This document shows, piece by piece, positions 1 through 4,903 of a DNA stretch of 8,553 nucleotides. The DNA comes from an uncultured Bacilli bacterium (lineage in GTDB: Bacteria > Bacillota_I > Bacilli_A > RF39 > UBA660), in the NCBI GenBank assembly GCA_944329505.1, contig CALVIJ010000033.1, positions 1-8,553 on the forward strand, written 5' to 3'. The notes below the pieces were generated by a model. It worked only from the letters and a program-made list of their open reading frames with translations. It did no database searches and had not been told where the DNA came from. Each line of letters opens with the position of its first letter. The first letter of the stretch is position 1. A program made the translations under genes and the position numbers.

Positions 1-28
1 TCCTGATACTTTTGAAAAATCTCCACAA
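1..28 (-). CDS. Possible start of a further minus-strand gene, cut by the window edge
   Basis: A TTG at 28-26 opens a frame reading MWRFFKSIR to the edge. It lies 11 nt after a purine-rich AGAGGGGG block (minus strand, plus positions 40-47) that could act as a ribosome binding site. A GTG at 26-24 in another frame is an alternative start. A short basic, aromatic N-terminus would fit a membrane-anchored protein, but nine codons identify nothing. The gene lies downstream of the xseB terminator, so it would need its own promoter, and I do not see a convincing one. Confidence 0.22.
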
Positions 29-100
29 AATTAGTAAAACCCCCTCTAAAAGTTGTCTAAAATATTGACAAAATCCCAAGTCATAACACAACAATAATAC

Positions 101-127
101 AAAAAAATAAACAAGTTTTACACTTGT
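101..127 (-). terminator. Rho-independent terminator of the nusB-xseA-xseB operon
   Basis: On the minus strand ACAAGT (127-122) pairs with ACTTGT (116-111) around a 5-nt loop and is followed by a T-rich tract (110-101). It sits about 45 nt after the xseB stop, where the operon should end. The 6-bp stem is short and AT-rich but the layout is typical. Confidence 0.7.
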
Positions 128-135
128 CTCTTTGT

Positions 136-150
136 GGGGGTGGTGGGGGG
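136..150. other. Isolated G-rich (plus) / C-rich (minus) tract
   Basis: The plus strand reads five G, T, two G, T, six G, in otherwise very AT-rich DNA. It lies in the 3' untranslated region of the xseB transcript, between the stop codon and the terminator hairpin, so the RNA would carry a C-rich stretch. It is not part of the terminator stem. The G strand could form a short quadruplex. Role unknown. Confidence 0.6.
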
Positions 151-173
151 AAACAAAAAACAATCTTAAATAA

Positions 174-395
174 TTAATCTTTAATTTCAAAATCTTCTAA
201 ATTACCACTTTCTGTTACAATTTTATTAACTTTAGTTTCAATATCCTTAAGTTCACTATCGCATTCCTTAACTAATTTCATAGCTTCTGTATATTTTTTT
301 ATAGAATCATCAAGCGAAACATCTCCACTTTCTAAAATCTCAATTATTTCTTCTAATTCTTTAATTTTATCTTCAAACTTTTTTTCTTTTACCAT
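174..395 (-). CDS. xseB: Exodeoxyribonuclease VII small subunit
   Basis: Small subunit of exonuclease VII, the cytoplasmic enzyme that degrades single-stranded DNA from both ends into oligonucleotides. Several copies bind the long coiled-coil region of XseA. The 73-residue length is normal for the family. The N-terminal half has the family signature: KFEDKIKELEEIIEILESGD followed by a Ser-Leu-Asp-Asp-Ser turn and a second helix containing YTEAMKLVKEC, together a two-helix hairpin. The ATG at 395 shares one base with the xseA stop (TAATG), and AGGAGGAT lies 5 nt upstream, so the two subunits are translationally coupled. The only unusual neighbour is the C-rich tract in its 3' untranslated region. 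Confidence 0.96.
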   Translation of the reverse strand: MVKEKKFEDKIKELEEIIEILESGDVSLDDSIKKYTEAMKLVKECDSELKDIETKVNKIVTESGNLEDFEIKD

Positions 396-1666
396 TAATT
401 ATCCTCCTCAATATCAATCACTTTAGTTTTCAACATACCATCGTATAATTTAACCTTTAAAACACTATCTTTTTTAACATTTCTAACACTCTTTAAAGCT
501 TTATCATCCATATAAGTTATACTATACCCTCTACTTAAAATATTCAAAGGATTCAAAAGTTCTAATTTATCAATAATATTTTTAAGCTTAACCTTTTCGT
601 CTTTATATAAAAGCTCAGGCGTTGTCAAAACATAACTTTTCTTTAATTTATCAATTTCGTTTTTAAATTTATCAACTTTACCTAATATCAAATTATTCAA
701 TTTATCATTCATCAAATCCAAACTTTGTTTTTTATTTTCAAACATAATACCAGGATTTTTAATTACAAATGAATTTTTAACTGAATCTAAATACAACTTT
801 AAATAATTTACTTTTTTATAAATACCTTCATTCAATCTAATCGATAATTGATCTATATGTTTTTTTAAATCACTCATATTAGGAACAGCTAACTCTGCAG
901 CTGCTGTCGGTGTTGGAGCTCTCAAATCAGCAACAAAATCAGAAATTGTAAAATCAACCTCATGTCCAACTGCACTAATTACCGGAATTTTTGAATTATA
1001 AATAGCTCTAGCTACAATTTCCTCGTTAAATGGCCATAAATCTTCTATAGATCCACCACCTCGACCAAGTATTAAAACATCCAAATCATAATCCTGAGCT
1101 CTTTCAATATTTTTAACAATATCATCTTTCGCATTTTCACCTTGTACTAAAGTTGGAAATAAAATCGTCTCACAAATTGGAAATCTTCTCTTAATCGTTG
1201 TTATAATATCTCGAATAGCCGCACCTGTACTAGCCGTTATAATTCCAACCCTCTTAGGAATCCTAGGAATTTGTTTTTTATGTTTTTCATCAAACAATCC
1301 TTCTTCTTGCAACTTTTTCTTTAATTGTTCAAAAGCAATATACAAATTACCAACGCCATCTTCCAACATTTCATCAACATATATTTGATAGCTCCCCATA
1401 GCTTCATAAACACTAACTCTTCCAGTTATCAATACCTTCATACCATCAGCAGGTTTAAAAAGCACTTTATTAGCATTACTCCTAAACATAATTGCATTAA
1501 TTTTACTACTTTCATCTTTTATAGAAAAATAAAAATGTCCAGAAGTATGTGCCTTAAAATTAGAAATTTCGCCTTTTAAAAAAACGACTTGTAAGTTCTC
1601 ATCAGTGTCAAACTTTGCTTTTAAATAACGCGTAATTGCACTAACTGTTAAATACTTATCGTTCAC
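395..1666 (-). CDS. xseA: Exodeoxyribonuclease VII large subunit
   Basis: Catalytic subunit of exonuclease VII, acting with XseB on single-stranded DNA in mismatch repair and recombination. The 423-residue protein is near full family length. Residues 5-100 form the N-terminal OB-fold (LTVSAITRYLK, then LKGEISNFK and SGHFYFSIKD). The nuclease domain follows, with TASTGAAIRDI near 144-154, the glycine-rich GRGGGSIEDLWPFNEE near 201-216, and SAVGHEVDFT plus DLRAPTPTAAAE near 231-258. The rest is the long helical region that carries XseB, ending in the conserved LNPLNILSRGYSI segment. The GTG start at 1666 overlaps the nusB stop by 4 nt (GTGA) and has AAGGTG 5 nt upstream. No missing key residue is visible. 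Confidence 0.97.
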   Translation of the reverse strand: MNDKYLTVSAITRYLKAKFDTDENLQVVFLKGEISNFKAHTSGHFYFSIKDESSKINAIMFRSNANKVLFKPADGMKVLITGRVSVYEAMGSYQIYVDEMLEDGVGNLYIAFEQLKKKLQEEGLFDEKHKKQIPRIPKRVGIITASTGAAIRDIITTIKRRFPICETILFPTLVQGENAKDDIVKNIERAQDYDLDVLILGRGGGSIEDLWPFNEEIVARAIYNSKIPVISAVGHEVDFTISDFVADLRAPTPTAAAELAVPNMSDLKKHIDQLSIRLNEGIYKKVNYLKLYLDSVKNSFVIKNPGIMFENKKQSLDLMNDKLNNLILGKVDKFKNEIDKLKKSYVLTTPELLYKDEKVKLKNIIDKLELLNPLNILSRGYSITYMDDKALKSVRNVKKDSVLKVKLYDGMLKTKVIDIEEDN

Positions 1667-2070
1667 CCTAGCACCTTCTCATGATATATTTTATCTAAAA
1701 CACCATTTATCATTTTCCTTACACTATCATCACTATAAGACTTTGCAAGCTCAACTGCCTCATTGATTGCTACAACATCAGGCGTATCTGTATATAAAAG
1801 TTCAAAAATCCCCATTCTTAGTATTGCTATATCGGTATTACCTAATCTATCAATTGTCCAACCTTCTAAATATTTATTCGCAAGCTCATCTATATCATTT
1901 TTATAAGTCAAAACCCCATACACAACTTCTTTAACAAACTCATTGTCTATTGGTGATACTTCTGAAATCACCTCATCAACACTATATGGTGTATGGTTTT
2001 TTTCATAAATAGTAATTTGATATAAAATTGTCATACATTTTCGTCTAAGTTCACTACGATTTTCTGTCAT
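1663..2070 (-). CDS. nusB: Transcription antitermination factor NusB
   Basis: NusB binds boxA RNA together with S10 (NusE) and supports antitermination and folding of rRNA transcripts. The 135-residue all-helical protein has the family landmarks: an N-terminal RRKCMTILYQ helix, EFVKEVVYGVLTYK in the middle, and near the C-terminus ILRMGIFELLY then VAINEAVELAKSYSDDSVRKMINGVLDKI. I place the start at the ATG at 2070 rather than at the GTG nine bases upstream, because that GTG lies inside the Shine-Dalgarno AAGGTGAT. The TGA stop overlaps the xseA GTG start. A promoter lies directly upstream and makes nusB the first gene of the operon. Confidence 0.96.
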   Translation of the reverse strand: MTENRSELRRKCMTILYQITIYEKNHTPYSVDEVISEVSPIDNEFVKEVVYGVLTYKNDIDELANKYLEGWTIDRLGNTDIAILRMGIFELLYTDTPDVVAINEAVELAKSYSDDSVRKMINGVLDKIYHEKVLG

Positions 2071-2087
2071 TTCAATCACCTTAATTA

Positions 2088-2093
2088 ATTATA
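2088..2093 (-). promoter_or_regulatory. Extended -10 promoter of nusB-xseA-xseB
   Basis: On the minus strand TATAAT is preceded by TGT, giving an extended -10 (TGnTATAAT). No good -35 is visible 17 nt upstream; that region is the T-tract of the preceding terminator. A start site about 7 nt downstream would fall near 2081, at the Shine-Dalgarno, so the leader would be only about 10 nt. Confidence 0.6.
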
Positions 2094-2106
2094 ACACACA
2101 ACAAAT

Positions 2107-2147
2107 AAAAAAAGATATCCTTTTTATCTTTTATATGGATATCTTTT
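2107..2147 (-). terminator. Terminator after the mTERF-like gene
   Basis: On the minus strand AAAAGATATCC (2147-2137) pairs with GGATATCTTTT (2120-2110), an 11-bp perfect stem, followed by more T. The last codons and the TAA stop of the upstream gene lie in the stem and loop. It separates the pilin-to-mTERF group from the nusB operon. Confidence 0.8.
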
Positions 2148-2781
2148 CTTAATTTCATCATTACTAACACCAAATTTATTCTTAAAAGCCTTACTATCTA
2201 AAACTAAATAATTGAAAGCTTGATGATTTAAAGTAAAGTTTTTATCACGCATAAACTTTAATCTAGCATAAGATAAATTTACTCCTTGAATTAAATATGA
2301 TGGTCTAGTAATAATTTCTTTTTCCATATCAGCTTCTTTCAAAATCCCGATTTTCTCATCTAATCCTTCACGTGAATAATTAAATACACTAGGTACTTTA
2401 ACAGTTATTAACTTTATTGCTTGCTTAGAATAACCTTTCTTAACAAAATAATCCAATTTTTTTAATATTGTCATCACTTATTGTCAGTAATGAAGGTAAT
2501 ATCTGTGACATATGCATAACTTCATCCATCGAATACCCTATTTTATTTAAAAGTTTAAATCTTTTATCCAAAGTATCATTTGAATAATTAAACAAAGTTG
2601 GATTTAAAGTAGTCATTCTAATCATTTGATCATCGTTATATTTATAATCTCTAAAATAGTCAAAAATTCTAATCACATTTTTTTCTAAAACATCAAAATT
2701 CAAATGACTAAATGCATAACTATTAATAATCTTTTCTTTATCATATGTGCTATAACCAAGCTTATCAAAAATATCCGTCAT
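2124..2781 (-). pseudogene. mTERF-like helical-repeat protein, split by a frameshift
   Basis: Two overlapping frames together encode one repeat protein. The first reads 2781 to about 2457 and would stop at 2440; the second continues from about 2456 to 2124. The start is the ATG at 2781, which has AAGGGG 8 nt upstream, not the ATG at 2805. The protein shows a 35-residue repeat with a conserved Pro and a Gly-Tyr-Ser turn: units around NPTLFNYS, LPSLLTIS and VPSVFNYS, then a divergent unit (RPSYLIQG). This resembles mTERF-type repeats, which stack into a nucleic-acid-binding solenoid in organelles; the bacterial function is not known to me. The break is at seven A (plus-strand T run 2457-2463). 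Keeping the 35-residue period would need nine A. The second half also has its own in-frame GTG-ATG pair at 2477-2472, so independent translation is possible. Confidence 0.65.
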
Positions 2782-2816
2782 ACAATGTCCCCTTTCAAAT
2801 ACCATAGAAAAAAGGT

Positions 2817-3197
2817 TTAGTTTTCACTAAAACCATTTTTCAAAGAAAACACATACCAAACATGTACATAAATATATAGAATTATGAATAACACCCAGCC
2901 TACCACAGGCAAAATCGCACAAATTAGCCAAGAATATGGTAAAACATATATCTCTTTTCCCGGAACATTTAATCGCTCACTAACTAAGCAAGCTATTTTA
3001 ATTGAAAAAACCAATAACATAACTAACCCAGGCAATATACCAAGTACAAAGCCTAAAACCCAATAATACCATCTAAAATACCAAGCATTTTTATCATATA
3101 AGTCTAATTTATAGGCAACATAAAAAGTAAAACATCCTAAAGTCACAATATTTAATATTAAACAAATAAACCAATTCTCTTTTTTTAATAATCCCAT
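2817..3197 (-). CDS. Small three-helix membrane protein of unknown function
   Basis: I do not recognise a named family. The 126-residue protein is strongly hydrophobic and aromatic, with predicted membrane segments near residues 9-28, 43-70 and 86-116. The short first loop contains YKLDLYDKNAWYFRWYYW. The second loop (about 71-85) is polar and includes SERLNVPGKEIYVLP. There is no signal peptide beyond the first helix and no catalytic motif I can name. The ATG at 3197 has GGAGGAG 5 nt upstream. The gene follows the pilin-like gene after a weak terminator and precedes the mTERF-like gene by 36 nt with no promoter visible between, so it is probably co-transcribed with the latter. Confidence 0.8.
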   Translation of the reverse strand: MGLLKKENWFICLILNIVTLGCFTFYVAYKLDLYDKNAWYFRWYYWVLGFVLGILPGLVMLLVFSIKIACLVSERLNVPGKEIYVLPYSWLICAILPVVGWVLFIILYIYVHVWYVFSLKNGFSEN

Positions 3198-3214
3198 ATT
3201 TTCTCCTCCGGCGC

Positions 3215-3238
3215 AAAAAAAAGATAATAAATTATCTT
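3215..3238 (-). terminator. Weak terminator after the pilin-like gene
   Basis: On the minus strand AAGATAAT (3238-3231) pairs with ATTATCTT (3228-3221) around a 2-nt gap and runs into eight T (3222-3215). The stem overlaps the pilin stop codon and is almost all A-T, so some read-through into the next gene, which lacks an obvious promoter, is likely. Confidence 0.55.
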
Positions 3239-3422
3239 ATTGGCAAGTTCCCTTACCAGGTTCAGACCCTTCAACGTACTCTTTATCAATAAGGCTGCAA
3301 GAAGTTTTTGTTATTGAGTCCTGAAGGTACCCACCCAATAGCTTTACTAAACTAACAACAATCACACTGACTACTGCTATAATTAATAAGTATTCTACCA
3401 AGGCTTGACCTTTATTATTCAT
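3237..3422 (-). CDS. Flp-type (type IVb) pilin-like small peptide
   Basis: A 61-residue peptide with the layout of Flp/Tad pilins: a short leader MNNKG, then QALVEY with Glu at +5 after the Gly, then a hydrophobic helix (about residues 10-31) ending in LLGGYL. A prepilin peptidase would cut after Gly5. The C-terminal part (32-61) is polar and contains Cys42 and Cys59, which could form a disulfide outside the cell. I place the start at the ATG at 3422: the GTG 18 nt upstream belongs to the Shine-Dalgarno GGAGGGTG. No tad ATPase, prepilin peptidase or second pilin is in the window, so this is an orphan pilin here. Family assignment rests on the N-terminal motif; the role is unknown. Confidence 0.75.
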   Translation of the reverse strand: MNNKGQALVEYLLIIAVVSVIVVSLVKLLGGYLQDSITKTSCSLIDKEYVEGSEPGKGTCQ

Positions 3423-3463
3423 TTTTCTAACACCCTCCACAAAAATATTTATACCTTAAATCA

Positions 3464-3492
3464 ATTATAATTTTTTTTTTTACAAAAATCAA
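3464..3492 (-). promoter_or_regulatory. Sigma-A promoter of the pilin-like gene with A11 spacer tract
   Basis: On the minus strand TTGATT (3492-3487) and TATAAT (3469-3464) are separated by exactly 17 nt. The spacer contains eleven consecutive A (plus-strand T run 3471-3481). Length changes in this tract would alter the spacing. The predicted start site is near 3457, about 35 nt before the ATG. Confidence 0.75.
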
Positions 3493-3518
3493 CCCTATTA
3501 GCAAAAAACAAACAAATA

Positions 3519-3547
3519 AAGACAAATAAATGAAAATATGTTAATAT
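3519..3547 (+). promoter_or_regulatory. Likely promoter of the DUF192 gene
   Basis: AAGACA (3519-3524), 17 nt, then TAATAT (3542-3547) preceded by TGT gives an extended -10 with a partial -35. Transcription would start near 3554, only about ten bases before the GTG start. Confidence 0.45.
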
Positions 3548-3564
3548 AAAAATGGTGATTAAAA

Positions 3565-3846
3565 GTGGAAGTAAAAGAAGCAAAAACGTTCTTTCAAAAA
3601 CTAAAAGGTCTTATGTTTCAAAAAGATTTCGACTACATACTAAAATTTAAAGCCAATGGTATTCATACATTTTTTATGAAAAAAAACATTGACGTCATTT
3701 TAACAGATAAAAACAATAAAATTCTATATATTTACAAAAATTTAAAACCAAATAAAATTATCATGCCAAAAAAAGGTGTCACATACACCTATGAAACACC
3801 AGTAAATAGTTTAAAGTTGAAAATCGGAGATATATTTAATCCCTGA
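3565..3846 (+). CDS. DUF192 family protein, short form
   Basis: A 93-residue protein matching the DUF192 fold. KLKGLMF (13-19) corresponds to the family's GLM motif. GIHTFFMKKNIDVILTD (32-48) corresponds to the conserved T-x-x-M-x-x-x-[IL]-D strand pair. The C-terminal part ends in the usual LKIGD. Many members are exported with a signal peptide; this one has none and begins directly with the domain, so it is probably cytoplasmic. The biochemical function of the family is not established. It starts with GTG, with GGTGAT 5 nt upstream, ends with TGA followed by eight T, and converges on rpmA. It is the only plus-strand gene in the left half of the window. Confidence 0.85.
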   Translation: MEVKEAKTFFQKLKGLMFQKDFDYILKFKANGIHTFFMKKNIDVILTDKNNKILYIYKNLKPNKIIMPKKGVTYTYETPVNSLKLKIGDIFNP

Positions 3847-3868
3847 TTTTTTTTATAAATAAATCATC

Positions 3869-3892
3869 AAAAAAGAAGTCATATGACTTCTT
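3869..3892 (-). terminator. Terminator of the rplU-prp-rpmA operon
   Basis: A perfect 20-bp palindrome (3873-3892, AAGAAGTCAT and its complement) starts inside the rpmA stop codon. On the minus strand it runs into six T (3874-3869). On the plus strand no T-tract follows, so it serves rpmA, although read-through from the convergent DUF192 gene would also meet the hairpin. Confidence 0.75.
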
Positions 3893-4175
3893 ATTCTGGA
3901 TAAACACTCACTTGTTTACGGTCACGTCCTAAACGTTCAAATTTAACACGACCTGGTATTTTAGCAAATAAAGTATCATCTTTTCCAAGTCCTACATTAA
4001 CACCTGGATAAATTTTAGTTCCTCTTTGACGGTATAAAATAGAACCTCCAGTTACTACTTCTCCATCAGCAGCTTTAGCTCCTAATCTTTTAGACTCAGA
4101 ATCACGACCATTTTTAGTAGAACCTTGTCCTTTTTAATAAGCAAATAATTTGATATTTAAATTTAATAGTGCCAT
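3891..4175 (-). pseudogene. rpmA: Ribosomal protein L27 with an in-frame TAA at codon 14
   Basis: L27 is a 50S protein whose N-terminus reaches the peptidyl transferase centre. Translation from the ATG at 4175 gives MALLNLNIKLFAY, then TAA at 4136-4134, then an intact rest of the protein (KGQGSTKNGRDSESKRLGAK, later GGSILYRQRGTKIYPGVNVG, FERLGRDRKQVSVYPE) to the TAA at 3893-3891. Total is 94 codons plus stop, the normal length. The part before the stop is the Firmicutes leader with LFA, after which Prp cuts. Relatives I know have Lys at the stop position (AAA to TAA is one base). Downstream codons are well conserved, so decay, if any, is recent. There is no in-frame ATG, GTG or TTG shortly after the stop for re-initiation. 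GAGGAGGTG, overlapping the prp stop, is a strong ribosome binding site. Sequence error, read-through or a true null are all open. Confidence 0.9.
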
Positions 4176-4178
4176 AAA

Positions 4179-4475
4179 TTACACCTCCTCATTTACCTTT
4201 ATATTTTTTCCGTATTGTTTTTCTAAATCTTTTAACAAACTAACCATATTTAAAATAAGTAAATTGGTCTCACGGCTTTCTTTTAAAACATCAATAGAAA
4301 GTTCATCCTTAGTTAATTTATAACTAATAGCTTTCTCATCTAATCTCAAAATACCGTTAATACTCGTAATGACAATAGAACTTGCAGCAGCGCACACAAT
4401 ATCTTTGCCATAATCATCAAACATCGCATGACCACTTATTTTAATGTGGTTTTGTTTTACGTCTACTCTAATCAT
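4179..4475 (-). CDS. prp: Ribosomal-processing cysteine protease Prp
   Basis: Prp (YsxB in B. subtilis) removes the N-terminal extension of L27 in Firmicutes and related bacteria, a step needed for active ribosomes. The 98-residue length is typical. The catalytic pair is visible: His16 in ISGHA and Cys28 in DYGKDIVCAAASS. The conserved LLKDLEKQYGKNIKV end is also present. The ATG at 4475 shares one base with the rplU stop (TAATG) and has no Shine-Dalgarno of its own, so translation depends on rplU. Its own last codons supply the rpmA ribosome binding site. The position between rplU and rpmA is the classic one, and the rpmA leader in this window still carries the LFA recognition end. Confidence 0.96.
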   Translation of the reverse strand: MIRVDVKQNHIKISGHAMFDDYGKDIVCAAASSIVITSINGILRLDEKAISYKLTKDELSIDVLKESRETNLLILNMVSLLKDLEKQYGKNIKVNEEV

Positions 4476-4774
4476 TATGCGGCTAATTTAGTAATTTCAA
4501 CCTTAGTATATGGTTGACGATGACCTTGAGTACGACGATATTTTTTCTTTGGTTTATACTTGTAAACTTTGATTTTTTTGTTTTTACCGTGTTTTAAAAC
4601 TTTAGCTTCTGCTTTAGCTCCTTTAACATAAGGATTACCACAAACTCCACCAATCATTAAAACATGATCAAATGTGACTTTGCTGTCAGCTTCTGCATCT
4701 AGTTTTTCAACATATAAAACTGTTCCCTCTTCAACGTAATATTGTTTTCCTCCAGTTTCAATAACTGCTTTCAT
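4475..4774 (-). CDS. rplU: 50S ribosomal protein L21
   Basis: L21 binds 23S rRNA in the large subunit. The 99-residue protein starts MKAVIETGGKQYYVEEG, carries VLMIGG and AKVLKHGKNKKIKVYKYKPK, and ends in KKKYRRTQGHRQPYTKVEI, all diagnostic of L21. I choose the ATG at 4774 because AAAGGAGG lies 8 nt upstream. The open frame extends to 4903, but that extension runs through the promoter and leader and is not L21-like. It is the first gene of rplU-prp-rpmA, with its own promoter inside the end of spoIVFB and a structured leader. Confidence 0.97.
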   Translation of the reverse strand: MKAVIETGGKQYYVEEGTVLYVEKLDAEADSKVTFDHVLMIGGVCGNPYVKGAKAEAKVLKHGKNKKIKVYKYKPKKKYRRTQGHRQPYTKVEITKLAA

Positions 4775-4868
4775 ACTTTTACCTCCTTTATAACTAAGAC
4801 TCGCCATTAAGGTAAGGATAAACCTTTTAAAACCTTTTTTGTGCGGTTGTAGATGGAGATCTACACAT
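4775..4868 (-). promoter_or_regulatory. Structured 5' leader of rplU, probable L21 autoregulatory leader
   Basis: The predicted transcript begins about 94 nt before the rplU start. It opens with a perfect 7-bp hairpin, TGTAGAT (4865-4859) with ATCTACA (4854-4848) and a CTCC loop. A second smaller stem, AAGGT with ACCTT, lies near 4827-4810. In Firmicutes an L21 leader RNA is known at this place and is thought to bind L21. I identify it by position and structure, not by a covariance search. Confidence 0.55.
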
Positions 4869-4874
4869 CTATGA

Positions 4875-4903
4875 ATTTTATCACAATTTCCCTTTAAAGT
4901 CAA
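4875..4903 (-). promoter_or_regulatory. Sigma-A promoter of rplU
   Basis: On the minus strand TTGACT (4903-4898), 17 nt, TAAAAT (4880-4875), with TG one base upstream of the -10. This is a near-consensus promoter lying over the last codons of spoIVFB, and it lets the ribosomal genes be expressed independently of the protease genes. Confidence 0.8.

Noticed and set aside
53..71. Inverted repeat TTGTC-n9-GACAA as an operator
   Set aside because: Only 5 bp per arm in AT-rich DNA, and the flanking gene is not visible; chance occurrence cannot be excluded.
65..100. TTGACA with TAATAC downstream as a plus-strand promoter
   Set aside because: The spacing is about 24 nt, too long for sigma-A, and no plus-strand gene follows.
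1325..1579. 84-codon open frame on the plus strand
   Set aside because: It lies antisense within the OB-fold region of xseA, has no ribosome binding site or family features, and the xseA frame is clearly conserved.
2884..3066. 60-codon open frame on the plus strand
   Set aside because: Antisense to the membrane-protein gene; low-complexity composition with no recognisable motif.
3844..3846. Mycoplasma-type code with TGA as Trp
   Set aside because: Trp is TGG in conserved positions (for example xseA LWPF), and TGA ends nusB exactly in a GTGA overlap with xseA, so TGA is a stop.
4134..4136. Genome-wide reassignment of TAA to Lys as explanation for the rpmA stop
   Set aside because: TAA ends xseA, xseB, prp, rplU, murF, rel and others at their normal family lengths, so TAA is a working stop here.
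4775..4903. N-terminal extension of L21 (43 extra codons in frame)
   Set aside because: The extension covers the promoter, the leader hairpin and the Shine-Dalgarno. L21 starts at MKAVIETGG in known homologues.
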